From Mycolicibacterium mucogenicum DSM 44124 (GTDB lineage: Bacteria; Actinomycetota; Actinomycetes; Mycobacteriales; Mycobacteriaceae), in NCBI RefSeq assembly GCF_005670685.2, contig NZ_CP062008.1:1550001-1614000 (forward strand): a DNA stretch of 64,000 bases, written 5' to 3'. The first letter of the stretch is position 1; every line of letters starts with the position of its first letter. Under the pieces are notes generated by a model. The model was not told the origin of the DNA. It made no database searches and saw nothing but the letters and a program-made list of their open reading frames with translations. Below, piece by piece: positions 1 to 7,074 of the stretch. A program made the position numbers and the translations under genes.

Positions 1-423
1 CGACCCGACCGACTCGGCGTGGATGTGCCGAAGGACCGGCACCACCGCGGTCTTGCGGTCCGCGCGCTGCGCACACAACGCCGCACACGCCGGCTCCACC
101 TGCTGCAGCGCGGCGCCGACGTCGCCGAGGCTCACCTGGTTCGCGCCGAGAACCAGACCCATGGTGTAGGCCACGTTGCTCGCGCTGGGCCGGTGCACCA
201 CCGAGCCGCCGAGCTTGCCGCGGCGCACGCTGAGCAGGCCCTCGGCGTCCAGGATTCGGATGGCCTCGCGCAGCGAGGGCTTGCTGATCGGAAACTCGGT
301 CAGCAGTTCATCCTCGGTAGGCAGCACGCTGCCGTCGGGGAGGTCACCGCTGAGGATGCGCCGGCGCAACTCGTCGGCCACCTGCTCGGCGAGGCGGCGG
401 AAACGGACGTCGGGCGCGGCCAC
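1..423 (-). CDS. GntR/FadR-family transcriptional regulator, N-terminal part (cut by the window edge)
   Basis: About 141 codons are present; the C-terminus lies outside the window. The N-terminus reads as a winged helix-turn-helix of the GntR family: a helix with RFRRLAEQVADELRRRI, then LPTEDELLTEF, then SKPSLREAIRILDAEGLLSVRRGKLGGSVV, the recognition helix and wing. The following residues begin an FCD-type all-helical ligand domain (the FadR subgroup). Such proteins repress metabolic genes and release DNA when a carboxylic acid or acyl-CoA binds; the ligand cannot be told here. I chose the GTG at 423, which begins just before the conserved helix; no strong ribosome site is visible, so the start is approximate. 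Family call is firm, function unknown. Confidence 0.8.
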   Translation of the reverse strand, partial: MAAPDVRFRRLAEQVADELRRRILSGDLPDGSVLPTEDELLTEFPISKPSLREAIRILDAEGLLSVRRGKLGGSVVHRPSASNVAYTMGLVLGANQVSLGDVGAALQQVEPACAALCAQRADRKTAVVPVLRHIHAESVGS

Positions 424-488
424 GGGTCGAGTGTGCCAGAGCGGGGCGCCGGGGTGGTCGAAGCCGGCGCCCGGTCTATCCGGTGTGG

Positions 489-514
489 CCGGGGTACGAA
501 ACGTCGTACCCCGG
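489..514. terminator. Perfect 11-bp inverted repeat with 4-base loop
   Basis: Arms CCGGGGTACGA and its exact complement enclose AACG. It starts 11 bases past the stop of the acidic-tail gene (minus strand) and lies 66 bases upstream of the GntR start. No T-run follows, so it would be a U-less mycobacterial-type terminator; it could equally be an operator for the GntR regulator. Structure is seen directly, role is inferred. Confidence 0.5.
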
Positions 515-524
515 CGCCGGGGTT

Positions 525-767
525 CTACTCGTCGTCGTCCTCATCGTCTTCGTCGTCGTCTTCGTCGAATTCCAGATCGAGCGGATCCTCACTGTGGGGG
601 TCCACGGAGTACTGCTGCCAGTAGGACGGGCTGAAATAGATGGTGTCCGAGTGGTCGGCGTCTTCGCCGATCTGGACCCAGAGAATCTGGTCCTTCTCGC
701 CATAGCTCAGCGCCTGGGGGTAGCGAATGCTGCTGTCGACAGTGCGGATGTGGATGTTGTGCGTCAC
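525..767 (-). CDS. Small protein with a poly-acidic C-terminal tail, function unknown
   Basis: Eighty residues from the GTG at 767. The body (VTHNIHIRTVDSSIRYPQ, then LSYGEKDQILWVQIGEDAD and a Tyr/Trp-rich stretch IYFSPSYWQQY) looks like a compact fold, and the last 22 residues are almost all Asp and Glu. An upstream ATG at 878 would give 117 residues, but codons between 878 and 767 are poor in third-position G+C while those after 767 are rich, so I place the start at 767, behind AGGTG. The acidic tail could mimic nucleic acid or bind a basic partner; that is a guess. I do not recognise the family. It lies downstream of bcp in the same direction. Confidence 0.6.
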   Translation of the reverse strand: MTHNIHIRTVDSSIRYPQALSYGEKDQILWVQIGEDADHSDTIYFSPSYWQQYSVDPHSEDPLDLEFDEDDDEDDEDDDE

Positions 768-927
768 GCCAAAAGTCTTGCACCTGAACGCATCTGCGGC
801 TGTTCGCGCAACGCCGGTGGAGACAACGATTGGCCGAACGGCCACGCAGCTGTCACACGTGGTTGGGTGGGCCGCCACCCGGTTCCCGGCGCGACCTGCT
901 CAGCCGGGAACCGTGTGGCGCAGATGG

Positions 928-1398
928 TCAGACCGACAGGTCCCGCCGCAGCTTGGCCACGTGGCCCGTGGCCTTGACGTTGTACTGCGCGACCTCGATG
1001 TTGCCCTTCTCGTCCACGAGGAACGTCGAGCGGATGACGCCCTGCACGGTCTTGCCGTACATCGTCTTCTCACCGAAGGCGCCGTAGGCGGTGAGCACCT
1101 TGCGGTCGGGGTCCGATAGCAGCGGGAACGTCAGGCCTTCGTTGTCGCGGAACTTGGCGAGCTTCTCGGGCTTGTCAGGCGAGATGCCGATGACGTCGAG
1201 CCCCGCCTCGTTCAGTTCGGCCAGGCTGTCGCGGAAATCGCAGGCCTGCTTGGTGCAGCCCGGCGTCGAGGCCGCGGGGTAGAAGTACACGATGACCTTG
1301 CGGCCCTTGTAGTCCGACAGCTTCACGGTGTTGCCGTCGGCGTCGGGCAGGCTGAATGCGGGGGCTTTGTCGCCCACTTCGAGTCGCGGGGTCGGTGC
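928..1398 (-). CDS. bcp: Thiol peroxidase Bcp (peroxiredoxin, AhpC/TSA family)
   Basis: A 156-residue cytoplasmic peroxiredoxin that reduces hydrogen peroxide and lipid hydroperoxides at the expense of thioredoxin or similar reductants. The peroxidatic site is visible as STPGCTKQACDFRD, with the resolving cysteine five residues on (Cys-X4-Cys, the Bcp/PrxQ spacing). The N-terminus RLEVGDKAPAFSLPDADGN is typical. I use the GTG at 1398 because a GGGA ribosome site sits about 8 bases upstream and family members start here; the longer reading from 1443 adds 15 atypical residues. Divergent from the DUF3618 gene, so the 94 bases between them carry both promoters. Matches M. tuberculosis Rv2521 in order. 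Confidence 0.92.
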   Translation of the reverse strand, partial: APTPRLEVGDKAPAFSLPDADGNTVKLSDYKGRKVIVYFYPAASTPGCTKQACDFRDSLAELNEAGLDVIGISPDKPEKLAKFRDNEGLTFPLLSDPDRKVLTAYGAFGEKTMYGKTVQGVIRSTFLVDEKGNIEVAQYNVKATGHVAKLRRDLSV

Positions 1399-1492
1399 CA
1401 CCGGGAGGTCCCTTCTGTCGGCCAGGCGTTGCTGTTGCGGCAAGCTGCTCTAGGGTAGAGCGCCTAGGAGCAACGCGAGCTGGAGGGCTGAA

Positions 1493-1717
1493 GTGGCTGA
1501 CCGGAATCCTGACGAGATCAAGCAGGAAATCGATCGTGCACGCGATCAGTTGGCGTTGACGGTGGACGCCCTCGCAGAGCGGGCAAACCCCCAGCGGTTG
1601 GCCGACGACGCCAAGGCCAAGGCCATCGCGATCGCTTCCAAGCCCGCGGTCATCGCAACGTTCGCCGGACTCGGCGTTGTGGTGCTGGTGGTGGTCATCC
1701 GCAAGATCCGCGGATAA
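1493..1717 (+). CDS. DUF3618 small membrane-anchored protein
   Basis: Seventy-four residues. The N-terminal half is a charged amphipathic helix (NPDEIKQEIDRARDQLALTVDALAERANP), the DUF3618 signature, followed by one hydrophobic helix (about residues 50-69, ending in VVVLVVVI) and a short basic tail RKIRG. It should sit in the cytoplasmic membrane with the helix in the cytoplasm. Start GTG at 1493 is fixed by an excellent GGAGG six bases upstream. Orthologue by position of Rv2520c. No biochemical role is known to me; homologues often lie beside stress or envelope genes. Confidence 0.85.
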   Translation: MADRNPDEIKQEIDRARDQLALTVDALAERANPQRLADDAKAKAIAIASKPAVIATFAGLGVVVLVVVIRKIRG

Positions 1718-1726
1718 CCCGACTTT

Positions 1727-1891
1727 CTAGTTCCCGCGGCGCGGTGTCAGCCAGCCTGGCAGCCAGCTGCGTGGGGGATTCGCAACCCGGCCCAGCCGGG
1801 TGCAGTTGTGGACGATGACCAGGGCGTCGTCGACTGCTGCCGCAACGTCGGCACTCGGCGCCGCGTAGGTTGCACCGGCGATGGGTGTCAT
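1727..1891 (-). CDS. Small ORF, 54 residues, unknown
   Basis: Reads MTPIAGATYAAPSADVAAAV, continues DDALVIVHNCTRLGRVANPP and ends RSWLPGWLTPRRGN. A clear AAGGGAG ribosome site lies 7-8 bases before the ATG and an AT-rich stretch lies upstream (1902-1960) with a TATAGGT-like -10, which together support expression. Convergent with the DUF3618 gene, 9 bases between stops. Ala/Val-rich N-terminal helix, no signal peptide, no recognised domain. Codon third positions are G/C-rich, as in real genes here. Confidence 0.55.
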   Translation of the reverse strand: MTPIAGATYAAPSADVAAAVDDALVIVHNCTRLGRVANPPRSWLPGWLTPRRGN

Positions 1892-1957
1892 CAGCTAACT
1901 CCCTTCAGTCGTCGTCACCTATATTTCTACACCATCATACGCCGTTTCAGCTAACTC
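1891..1957. repeat. Direct repeat TCAGCTAACTC (two copies, 56 bp apart)
   Basis: The 11-mer occurs at 1891-1901 and 1947-1957, bracketing the AT-rich leader of the small minus-strand ORF; the first copy begins at its start codon. Could be paired regulator sites or chance; nothing links it to a known family. Confidence 0.5.
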
Positions 1958-2299
1958 TGTTTTTCGGTGGCTCGTCACAAAATTGCAGGTCTATGTGATT
2001 TTTGACAGTTTGCGGCGGCAGACCGCTATTGACGATCATGTGTGTATACAGGGTCTTGACAGGTGTGCATTGGCTACTGTTCGACCGGGATTCGCTGTGG
2101 TGGTGCGGGTTTCGGCCGGCTCAAGTGGTGCGCAGGTGGGCGGTGAGTCCGTCGCGTGTGATGTTGGACACCTCCGAGGCTGTGTGGCGGGTCCATGGGG
2201 CCGTCCGACCCGGTATGGATACCCGCGATCGAGGTCCGGAAACGGCGCTGACCATACGATTTCACCCTGCGGCCATCGGGCTGTTAAGGTCTCTCTCGC
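1892..2299. other. Gene-free stretch before tRNA-Lys
   Basis: No credible coding region. The first 150 bases are clearly AT-richer than the rest of the window (TATATTTCTAC, ATTTTTGACAG), which fits promoter DNA for the minus-strand small ORF. ORFs on both strands lack ribosome sites and codon bias, and two of them run into the tRNA. A likely tRNA promoter lies at the right end. Confidence 0.6.
2261..2290 (+). promoter_or_regulatory. Candidate promoter of tRNA-Lys
   Basis: TTCACC at 2261-2266 and TAAGGT at 2285-2290 are spaced 18 bases apart, and the -10 ends 9 bases before the mature tRNA start. TANNNT is the usual mycobacterial -10 form; the -35 is weak. Confidence 0.35.
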
Positions 2300-2372
<73 letters not shown>

Positions 2373-2689
2373 CAGATGCGAAAGCCCCCTCCTTCGGGAG
2401 GGGGCTTTCGTCGTTTCGGGTTGACCCTGCGGTGTGGGTCTTGGCTACTCGGCTTTCTGCGCCCTAGTCGCAGGGTGAACGCCAGTCTGGTGTTGGTTCT
2501 GCGCTGAGGGCCTGCGTTACTCGGTTTTTCGCGCCGTAGGCCCAGGGTCAACGCCGCGAAGCGCAGGCCGAAGAAGGCGTCGTCGCCGAAAGCCCAAGCG
2601 GCAGAACATCATTACCTGCCAAGTAATCGACTTGCCGCGTTTCGGCCGCCAAGCTTTGAGCTGACCAACCCGACACGAAAGAGGTCAGC
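2373..2689. other. Gene-free stretch between tRNA-Lys and the SnoaL gene
   Basis: Holds the terminator and an imperfect direct repeat of about 43 bp at 2444-2486 and 2516-2558 (72-bp period; both copies contain TACTCGG, TTT, CGCC, CAGGGT and AACGCC blocks). The minus-strand ORF over it is an artefact running into the tRNA. The last 50 bases carry the leader of the next gene. Confidence 0.5.
2380..2409 (+). terminator. Terminator of tRNA-Lys
   Basis: A 13-bp perfect stem (GAAAGCCCCCTCC) closes a TTCG tetraloop eight bases after the tRNA, followed by GTCGTTT. Strong stem, weak U tract. Confidence 0.8.
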
Positions 2690-3043
2690 ATGAACGACAT
2701 CGTCACCGCGTACCTGAAGACCTGGAACGCCACCGACCCGACTGAACGGAAGGCGCTGCTCGACGACCACTGGACGCCCGAGGCGTCCTACACCGATCCG
2801 ATGGCCGACGTCGCGGGTCACGACGCCATCTCCGGCGTGATCGGCGCGGTCCACACCCAATTCCCCGGATTCGTCTTCTCGCTCGTCAGCGGCCCGGACA
2901 GCCACCACAACCAGGCGCGCTTCCAGTGGGGCCTGGGGCCAGCGGGGGAGCAGCCGCCGATCGTCGGATTCGACGTGCTGGCCACGAACGCCGACGGCCG
3001 CATCCGGTCGGTGCACGGCTTCCTGGACCAGGTGCCCGGCTGA
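2690..3043 (+). CDS. SnoaL-like / NTF2-fold protein
   Basis: 117 residues, the usual size of a single NTF2-like alpha+beta cone. Visible features are an N-terminal helix ending AYLKTWNATD, then HWTPEASYTDPMADVAGHDAISGVI, the part that lines the pocket in SnoaL-like proteins, and C-terminal strands VGFDVLATNADGRIRSVHGF. Members are small-molecule isomerases, cyclases or orphan binding proteins; no catalytic set identifies a substrate here. AGAGG ribosome site 6 bases before the ATG. Convergent with the acetyltransferase gene, two bases between stops. Confidence 0.8.
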   Translation: MNDIVTAYLKTWNATDPTERKALLDDHWTPEASYTDPMADVAGHDAISGVIGAVHTQFPGFVFSLVSGPDSHHNQARFQWGLGPAGEQPPIVGFDVLATNADGRIRSVHGFLDQVPG

Positions 3044-3045
3044 CC

Positions 3046-3639
3046 CTAGGAGTCGGCGCGAAGGGCTTCGGTGCGCAGGAACGTGGCCAGCCGAGCGGTC
3101 GCCAGCGCCTGCTCGGCGTCGTACTGCTCGAACGTCGCCACCACACTGAACCCGAGGCGCTCGGCCAAGCGGAGCGAGGCGCGGTTGGCGGTCTGGGTGA
3201 TGATCACGACAGGTTGGTCGTCCAGCTCGCCGGCCGCGTACTCCAGCAGTAGCCGCGCGGCTTCGCTCGCATAGCCCCGACCCCACGCGTGCGGACGGAA
3301 GACGTAGCTCAGCTCGAGCTCGTCGCCGCCGGGGTCCAGATGGCCGGGCACGTCGTTGCGACGGCGACTCAGCGTCACCGTCCCCAGCATCTCGTCGGAA
3401 TCCTTGGCCGTCGCGATGTAGCAGCCGGGGGCTTCCAATAACGTTGCCGCGCCGACCCCTTCGAGCACGGCGCGCACTTCGTGGACAGGGCGCGGTCCGC
3501 CCAGATACCGGCGCACCCGCTCGTCGGTCTGCGTTTCGATCAGGCCCTCGGCGTCCTCGTCGCGCGCCTTGCGAAGGCGAACTCGGGGTCCTTCGAGGCA
3601 GGACGCTCGCAACTCGATCGCATCACCCACGTGCACCAC
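3046..3639 (-). CDS. GNAT-family N-acetyltransferase (RimJ/RimL type)
   Basis: 197 residues. N-terminal LEGPRVRLRKARDEDAEGLIE and the central acetyl-CoA binding motif A (ELSYVFRPHAWGRGYASEAARLLLEYA, with the R-G-x-G-x-A pattern) followed by NRASLRLAERLGFSVV, the hallmark end of RimJ/RimL-type acetyltransferases that act on protein N-termini or small amines. Substrate unknown. Start is the GTG at 3639; a nearby GTG three codons on is equally possible. It follows tRNA-His but is separated from it by a terminator. Confidence 0.85.
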   Translation of the reverse strand: MVHVGDAIELRASCLEGPRVRLRKARDEDAEGLIETQTDERVRRYLGGPRPVHEVRAVLEGVGAATLLEAPGCYIATAKDSDEMLGTVTLSRRRNDVPGHLDPGGDELELSYVFRPHAWGRGYASEAARLLLEYAAGELDDQPVVIITQTANRASLRLAERLGFSVVATFEQYDAEQALATARLATFLRTEALRADS

Positions 3640-3673
3640 TGTGCCAGCCCGGGCGGAGACCCCCGGAAAACAA

Positions 3674-3710
3674 ACATCGCCTCACCCGCTACGCGCAGGT
3701 GAGGCGATGT
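3674..3710 (-). terminator. Terminator of tRNA-His
   Basis: Perfect 13-bp inverted repeat (arms ACATCGCCTCACC and complement, 11-base loop) just past the 3' end of tRNA-His on the minus strand, followed on that strand by TTGTTTTCC. A classic hairpin plus U-rich tail. Confidence 0.85.
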
Positions 3711-3720
3711 TCTACCTCGG

Positions 3721-3794
3721 GGTGGCTGACGGGACTCGAACCCGCGACACCCAGGATCACAACCTGGTGCTCTACCAGCTGAACTACAGCCACC
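3721..3794 (-). tRNA. tRNA-His (anticodon GTG)
   Basis: Acceptor GTGGCTG pairs with CAGCCAC; anticodon loop TTGTGAT gives GTG. An extra G at -1 (complement of 3794) faces the discriminator C (3721), the identity pair of bacterial tRNA-His. T arm GCGGG/CCCGT with TTCGAGT. Confidence 0.95.
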
Positions 3795-3843
3795 ATCGCT
3801 GCTTCTCAGAAGCAGCGTCGTAGATACTAACCGCTTGGGCCCG

Positions 3844-4473
3844 CTAAGCCGAATCGGTCTCCACGGCGTCGTTCGTCGGTGGGCCGAGCTCGCCGGCGAC
3901 GGCAGCGATTTCGCTGGTAGACGGGCCGGGAGCGGGCACGAACGCGGTGCCGCGGTAGTACTTCAACTCACGGATGGATTCGTGGATGTCGGCCAGGGCG
4001 CGGTGTGCCAGCCCCTTGTCGGGCTGCCCGAAATAGATGCGCGGGTACCAGCGGCGGCACAGCTCCTTGATCGAGCTGACGTCGATCATCCGGTAGTGCA
4101 GGAAGTCGTCGAGGCGGGGCATGTCGCGGGCGATGAAGCCGCGATCGGTGGCGATCGAATTGCCGGCCAGGGGAGCGGTTTTCGCCTGCCCGATGTGGCC
4201 GCGGATGTAGTCCAGCACCATCTGCTCGGCCTCTTCGAGGGTGACCGTGGAGGTCCGCACCTCGTTGATCAGGCCCGAGCGGGTGTGCATCTTCATCACC
4301 ACATCAGCCATGCCGTCGAGGGCGGCGTCGTCGGTGTGGATCACCACGTCGACGCCCTCGCCGAGCACGTTCAGGTCGCTGTCAGTGACCAATGCCGCGA
4401 TCTCGATGAGCCGGTCGGACTTGAGATCCAGCCCCGTCATCTCGCAGTCGATCCATACCAGTTCGTCACGCAC
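3844..4473 (-). CDS. orn: Oligoribonuclease
   Basis: Degrades 2-5 nt RNA fragments, including pGpG and pApA from cyclic dinucleotide turnover, to mononucleotides in the cytoplasm. 209 residues, DEDDh exonuclease: ExoI has Asp and Glu in [10 protein letters not shown], ExoII around [12 protein letters not shown], ExoIII has the His and Asp of [28 protein letters not shown] is highly conserved in Orn. Start set at the GTG giving [14 protein letters not shown], where homologues begin; 17 further in-frame codons upstream look non-coding. Divergent from the ATPase gene (80 bases). Confidence 0.93.
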   Translation of the reverse strand: MRDELVWIDCEMTGLDLKSDRLIEIAALVTDSDLNVLGEGVDVVIHTDDAALDGMADVVMKMHTRSGLINEVRTSTVTLEEAEQMVLDYIRGHIGQAKTAPLAGNSIATDRGFIARDMPRLDDFLHYRMIDVSSIKELCRRWYPRIYFGQPDKGLAHRALADIHESIRELKYYRGTAFVPAPGPSTSEIAAVAGELGPPTNDAVETDSA

Positions 4474-4553
4474 GGTGTTCCAGACTATTCCCAGGCGTTC
4501 AACGGGGTGTCCATACCCGGCCACCAGCGACCCGACGAAGTAGGGTCAGGCGC

Positions 4554-6140
4554 ATGACGACCGATTCGAGTGCATCCCCCGCGCAGCAGATCGCCGCTGG
4601 TTACGCCGTCACCGGCCAAGCGCTGAACCTGGGCGCGGTCGTCGTCGACGGGACCGTCGACCCCAGCGCTCAAGTCAAGATTCCGCTGGCCACCATCAAC
4701 CGCCACGGCCTCATCGCGGGCGCGACCGGTACCGGTAAGACGAAGACGCTGCAGGTCATCGCCGAGCAATTGTCGACGGCCGGGGTGCCGGTCGTCATGG
4801 CCGACGTGAAGGGCGACCTGTCGGGGCTCGCGCAGCCCGGCGCGGCGGGCGACAAGACCGCCCAGCGTGCGAAAGACACCGGCGACGACTGGACGCCCAC
4901 CGCCTTCCCGGTCGAGTTCCTGTCACTGGGGACGACGGGCATCGGCGTCCCGGTGCGCGCCACCGTCACCAGCTTCGGGCCCATCCTGCTGTCGAAGGTC
5001 TTGGGGCTCAACCAGACTCAGGAGTCGACGCTCGGGCTGATCTTCCACTGGGCCGACCAGAAGGGCCTGCTCCTCGATGACCTGAAAGATCTGCGCGGCG
5101 TCATCCAGTTCTTGACCAGCGATGAGGGCAAAGAGGAGCTCAAGGCGCTCGGCGCGGTCTCGCCGGCCACCGCGGGCGTGATCCTGCGTGCGCTGATCAA
5201 CCTGGAGGCCGAGGGCGGCGACACGTTCTTCGGATTGCCCGAGCTCAAGCCCGAGGACCTCATGCGTCTGGACCCGCAGGGCCGCGGCATCATCACGCTG
5301 CTGGAGCTGGGCAGCCAGGCCGCGCGGCCGGTGTTGTTCTCGACGTTCCTGATGTGGGTGCTGGCCGACCTGTTCTCGACGCTGCCGGAGATCGGTGACG
5401 CGGACAAGCCGAAGCTGGTCTTCTTCTTCGACGAGGCGCACCTGCTGTTCGCCGACGCGTCGAAGGCGTTCCTGGACCAGGTCGAGCAGACCGTCAAGCT
5501 GATCCGCTCCAAGGGTGTCGGCGTGTTCTTCTGCACCCAGCTGCCCACCGATATTCCCAACGACGTCCTCAGCCAGCTGGGTGCGCGCGTCCAGCACGCG
5601 ATCCGGGCCTTCACCCCGGACGACCAGAAGGCTCTGACGAAGACGGTCCGGACCTACCCGAAGACGTCCGTCTACGACCTGGAGTCGGCGCTGACGTCGC
5701 TCGGGATCGGTGAGGCCGTCGTCACCGTGCTGTCCGAGGTCGGTGCGCCGACGCCGGTGGCGTGGACCCGGCTGCGCGCGCCGCGGTCGCTGATGGGCAC
5801 CATCGGCCCCGACGCCATTGCTGCCGCCGCCAAGGCCAGCCCGTTGCAAGCGACCTACGGCGCGACAGTCGACCGCGACTCGGCCCACGAGCGGCTGTCT
5901 GCGCAGCCGGCGCCGGCCGGTGCGCCGCCTGCGGCTGATGCCGGCACGGCGCCCGCGCCCACCCCGGCCGAAGAGCCCGACCTCACCGCATCCGGTCGCG
6001 TCGAGGTCGAGGCAGAGGGACCCGGCATGGTGTCGGAAGTCCTGCAGAGCACCGCGTTCAAGAGCTTCCTGCGCTCGGCGGCGACCGTGGCAGGCCGCGA
6101 GATCACCCGCAGCCTGTTCGGTACGACGCGCCGGCGGTAA
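4554..6140 (+). CDS. HerA-like helicase/ATPase (DUF853), Rv2510c type
   Basis: 528 residues. Walker A GATGTGKTKT near residue 56 and Walker B KLVFFFDEAHLLF near residue 285 with an adjacent acidic pair, as in the HerA/FtsK superfamily of DUF853 proteins. FFCTQLPTDIPNDVLSQLGARVQHA is the sensor region. The C-terminal 110 residues are Ala/Pro/Glu-rich and probably disordered, ending in a short basic helix ITRSLFGTTRRR. Cytoplasmic. No partner nuclease (NurA) lies nearby, so a role in DNA end processing is not supported; function open. Convergent with the SDR gene across a long palindrome. Confidence 0.88.
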   Translation: MTTDSSASPAQQIAAGYAVTGQALNLGAVVVDGTVDPSAQVKIPLATINRHGLIAGATGTGKTKTLQVIAEQLSTAGVPVVMADVKGDLSGLAQPGAAGDKTAQRAKDTGDDWTPTAFPVEFLSLGTTGIGVPVRATVTSFGPILLSKVLGLNQTQESTLGLIFHWADQKGLLLDDLKDLRGVIQFLTSDEGKEELKALGAVSPATAGVILRALINLEAEGGDTFFGLPELKPEDLMRLDPQGRGIITLLELGSQAARPVLFSTFLMWVLADLFSTLPEIGDADKPKLVFFFDEAHLLFADASKAFLDQVEQTVKLIRSKGVGVFFCTQLPTDIPNDVLSQLGARVQHAIRAFTPDDQKALTKTVRTYPKTSVYDLESALTSLGIGEAVVTVLSEVGAPTPVAWTRLRAPRSLMGTIGPDAIAAAAKASPLQATYGATVDRDSAHERLSAQPAPAGAPPAADAGTAPAPTPAEEPDLTASGRVEVEAEGPGMVSEVLQSTAFKSFLRSAATVAGREITRSLFGTTRRR

Positions 6141-6156
6141 GTCGGTTCAGTTGGGG

Positions 6157-6223
6157 CGCGCCGAGAAGGACCAAATGGTCGTTGCGAAGCCGAATCAGCA
6201 GCCATTTGGTCCTTCTCGGCGCG
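6157..6223. repeat. Long perfect inverted repeat (22-bp arms, 23-base loop)
   Basis: Arms at 6157-6178 and 6202-6223 are exact reverse complements; the core is GAGAAGGACCAAATGG. It fills the 94 bases between two convergent genes. It could end transcription in both directions, but 22 bp is longer than needed and the loop is large, so a mobile palindromic element is also possible. Confidence 0.8.
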
Positions 6224-6234
6224 GCGGCTGGGCC

Positions 6235-7041
6235 TTACGACCCGCCGAGCTTCTTATAGACCGCGCCGACGATCGGCGCGACGATCGCGCGCGGGGCGTA
6301 GCCGCTCGCGGCCGACATGGCCTTGGAGGTCAGGCCGGGCACGACGCGCATCTTGTTCTTCTCGAGGCCGTCCAGCGAAATCCGGGCGGTGTACTCGGTG
6401 TCGATCCACAGGAAGTCGGGGATCAGGCGCTCGACCAGTGACTGCTCGGACGGGTCGGGCAGCTCGGTGCGCACCGGTCCGGGCGCCAGCAGCGTGACGT
6501 TGATGCCGTGCGGCTTGAGCTCGCCGCGCAGCGACTCGCTGAAGGTGTTGGCGAACGCCTTGGACGCGGCGTAGGTCGCGTTGTTCGGGATGGGCGAGTT
6601 GCCCGCGGCCGAACCGGAGATCAGGATGCCGCCGCCCTTGCGCGCGATCATGCCGGGCAGCACGGCGAGCACCAGGTCGTGCACACCCTGCACGTTGAGC
6701 TGCACCTGGGCCTTCTCACCCTCGGCCGGCAGGTCGGCGACGGCACCGAAGGTCGCGGTGCCGGCGTTCGCGCACAGGATGGAGATGTCGCGCTGGGCGA
6801 GCTCGTCGCAGAGCTTGTCGCGGTCGGCCGGGTCGGTCAGGTCGCAGGCCCGGACCTCCACGGTGACGCCGTACTTGTCGGTGATGCGCTTGGCGACCTC
6901 GGCCAGCACCTCGCCGCGGCGCGCCGTGATGATCAGGTGGTGGCCGCGGGCGGCGAGTTCGGTGGCCAGCGCTTCACCGATGTTCTGCGAGGCGCCGGTG
7001 ACGACGGCGCGGGCGTCGGGACTGGGAGCGGGTACGGACAT
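6235..7041 (-). CDS. Short-chain dehydrogenase/reductase (Rv2509 type)
   Basis: 268 residues from the ATG at 7041. Classical SDR: cofactor loop TGASQNIGEALA with Arg in ITARRGEVL (NADP preference), NAG motif CANAGTAT, catalytic Ser in SGSAAGNSPIP and YAASK for Tyr/Lys. C-terminus long, ending KKLGGS. From memory, the M. tuberculosis homologue Rv2509 and corynebacterial CmrA reduce the beta-keto group of newly made mycolates, which would make this the mycolate reductase; that step is essential for mature mycolic acid. The upstream in-frame extension to 7770 is antisense to the MFS gene and is rejected. Divergent from that gene with 33 bases between. Confidence 0.85.
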   Translation of the reverse strand: MSVPAPSPDARAVVTGASQNIGEALATELAARGHHLIITARRGEVLAEVAKRITDKYGVTVEVRACDLTDPADRDKLCDELAQRDISILCANAGTATFGAVADLPAEGEKAQVQLNVQGVHDLVLAVLPGMIARKGGGILISGSAAGNSPIPNNATYAASKAFANTFSESLRGELKPHGINVTLLAPGPVRTELPDPSEQSLVERLIPDFLWIDTEYTARISLDGLEKNKMRVVPGLTSKAMSAASGYAPRAIVAPIVGAVYKKLGGS

Positions 7042-7074
7042 GGGTGCAATCGTAGGGACCAATAGAGTGGCGGC

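Noticed and set aside
525..580. Apparent GTC/ATC simple repeat
   Set aside because: It is the Asp/Glu codon run of the acidic protein read on the other strand, not a satellite.
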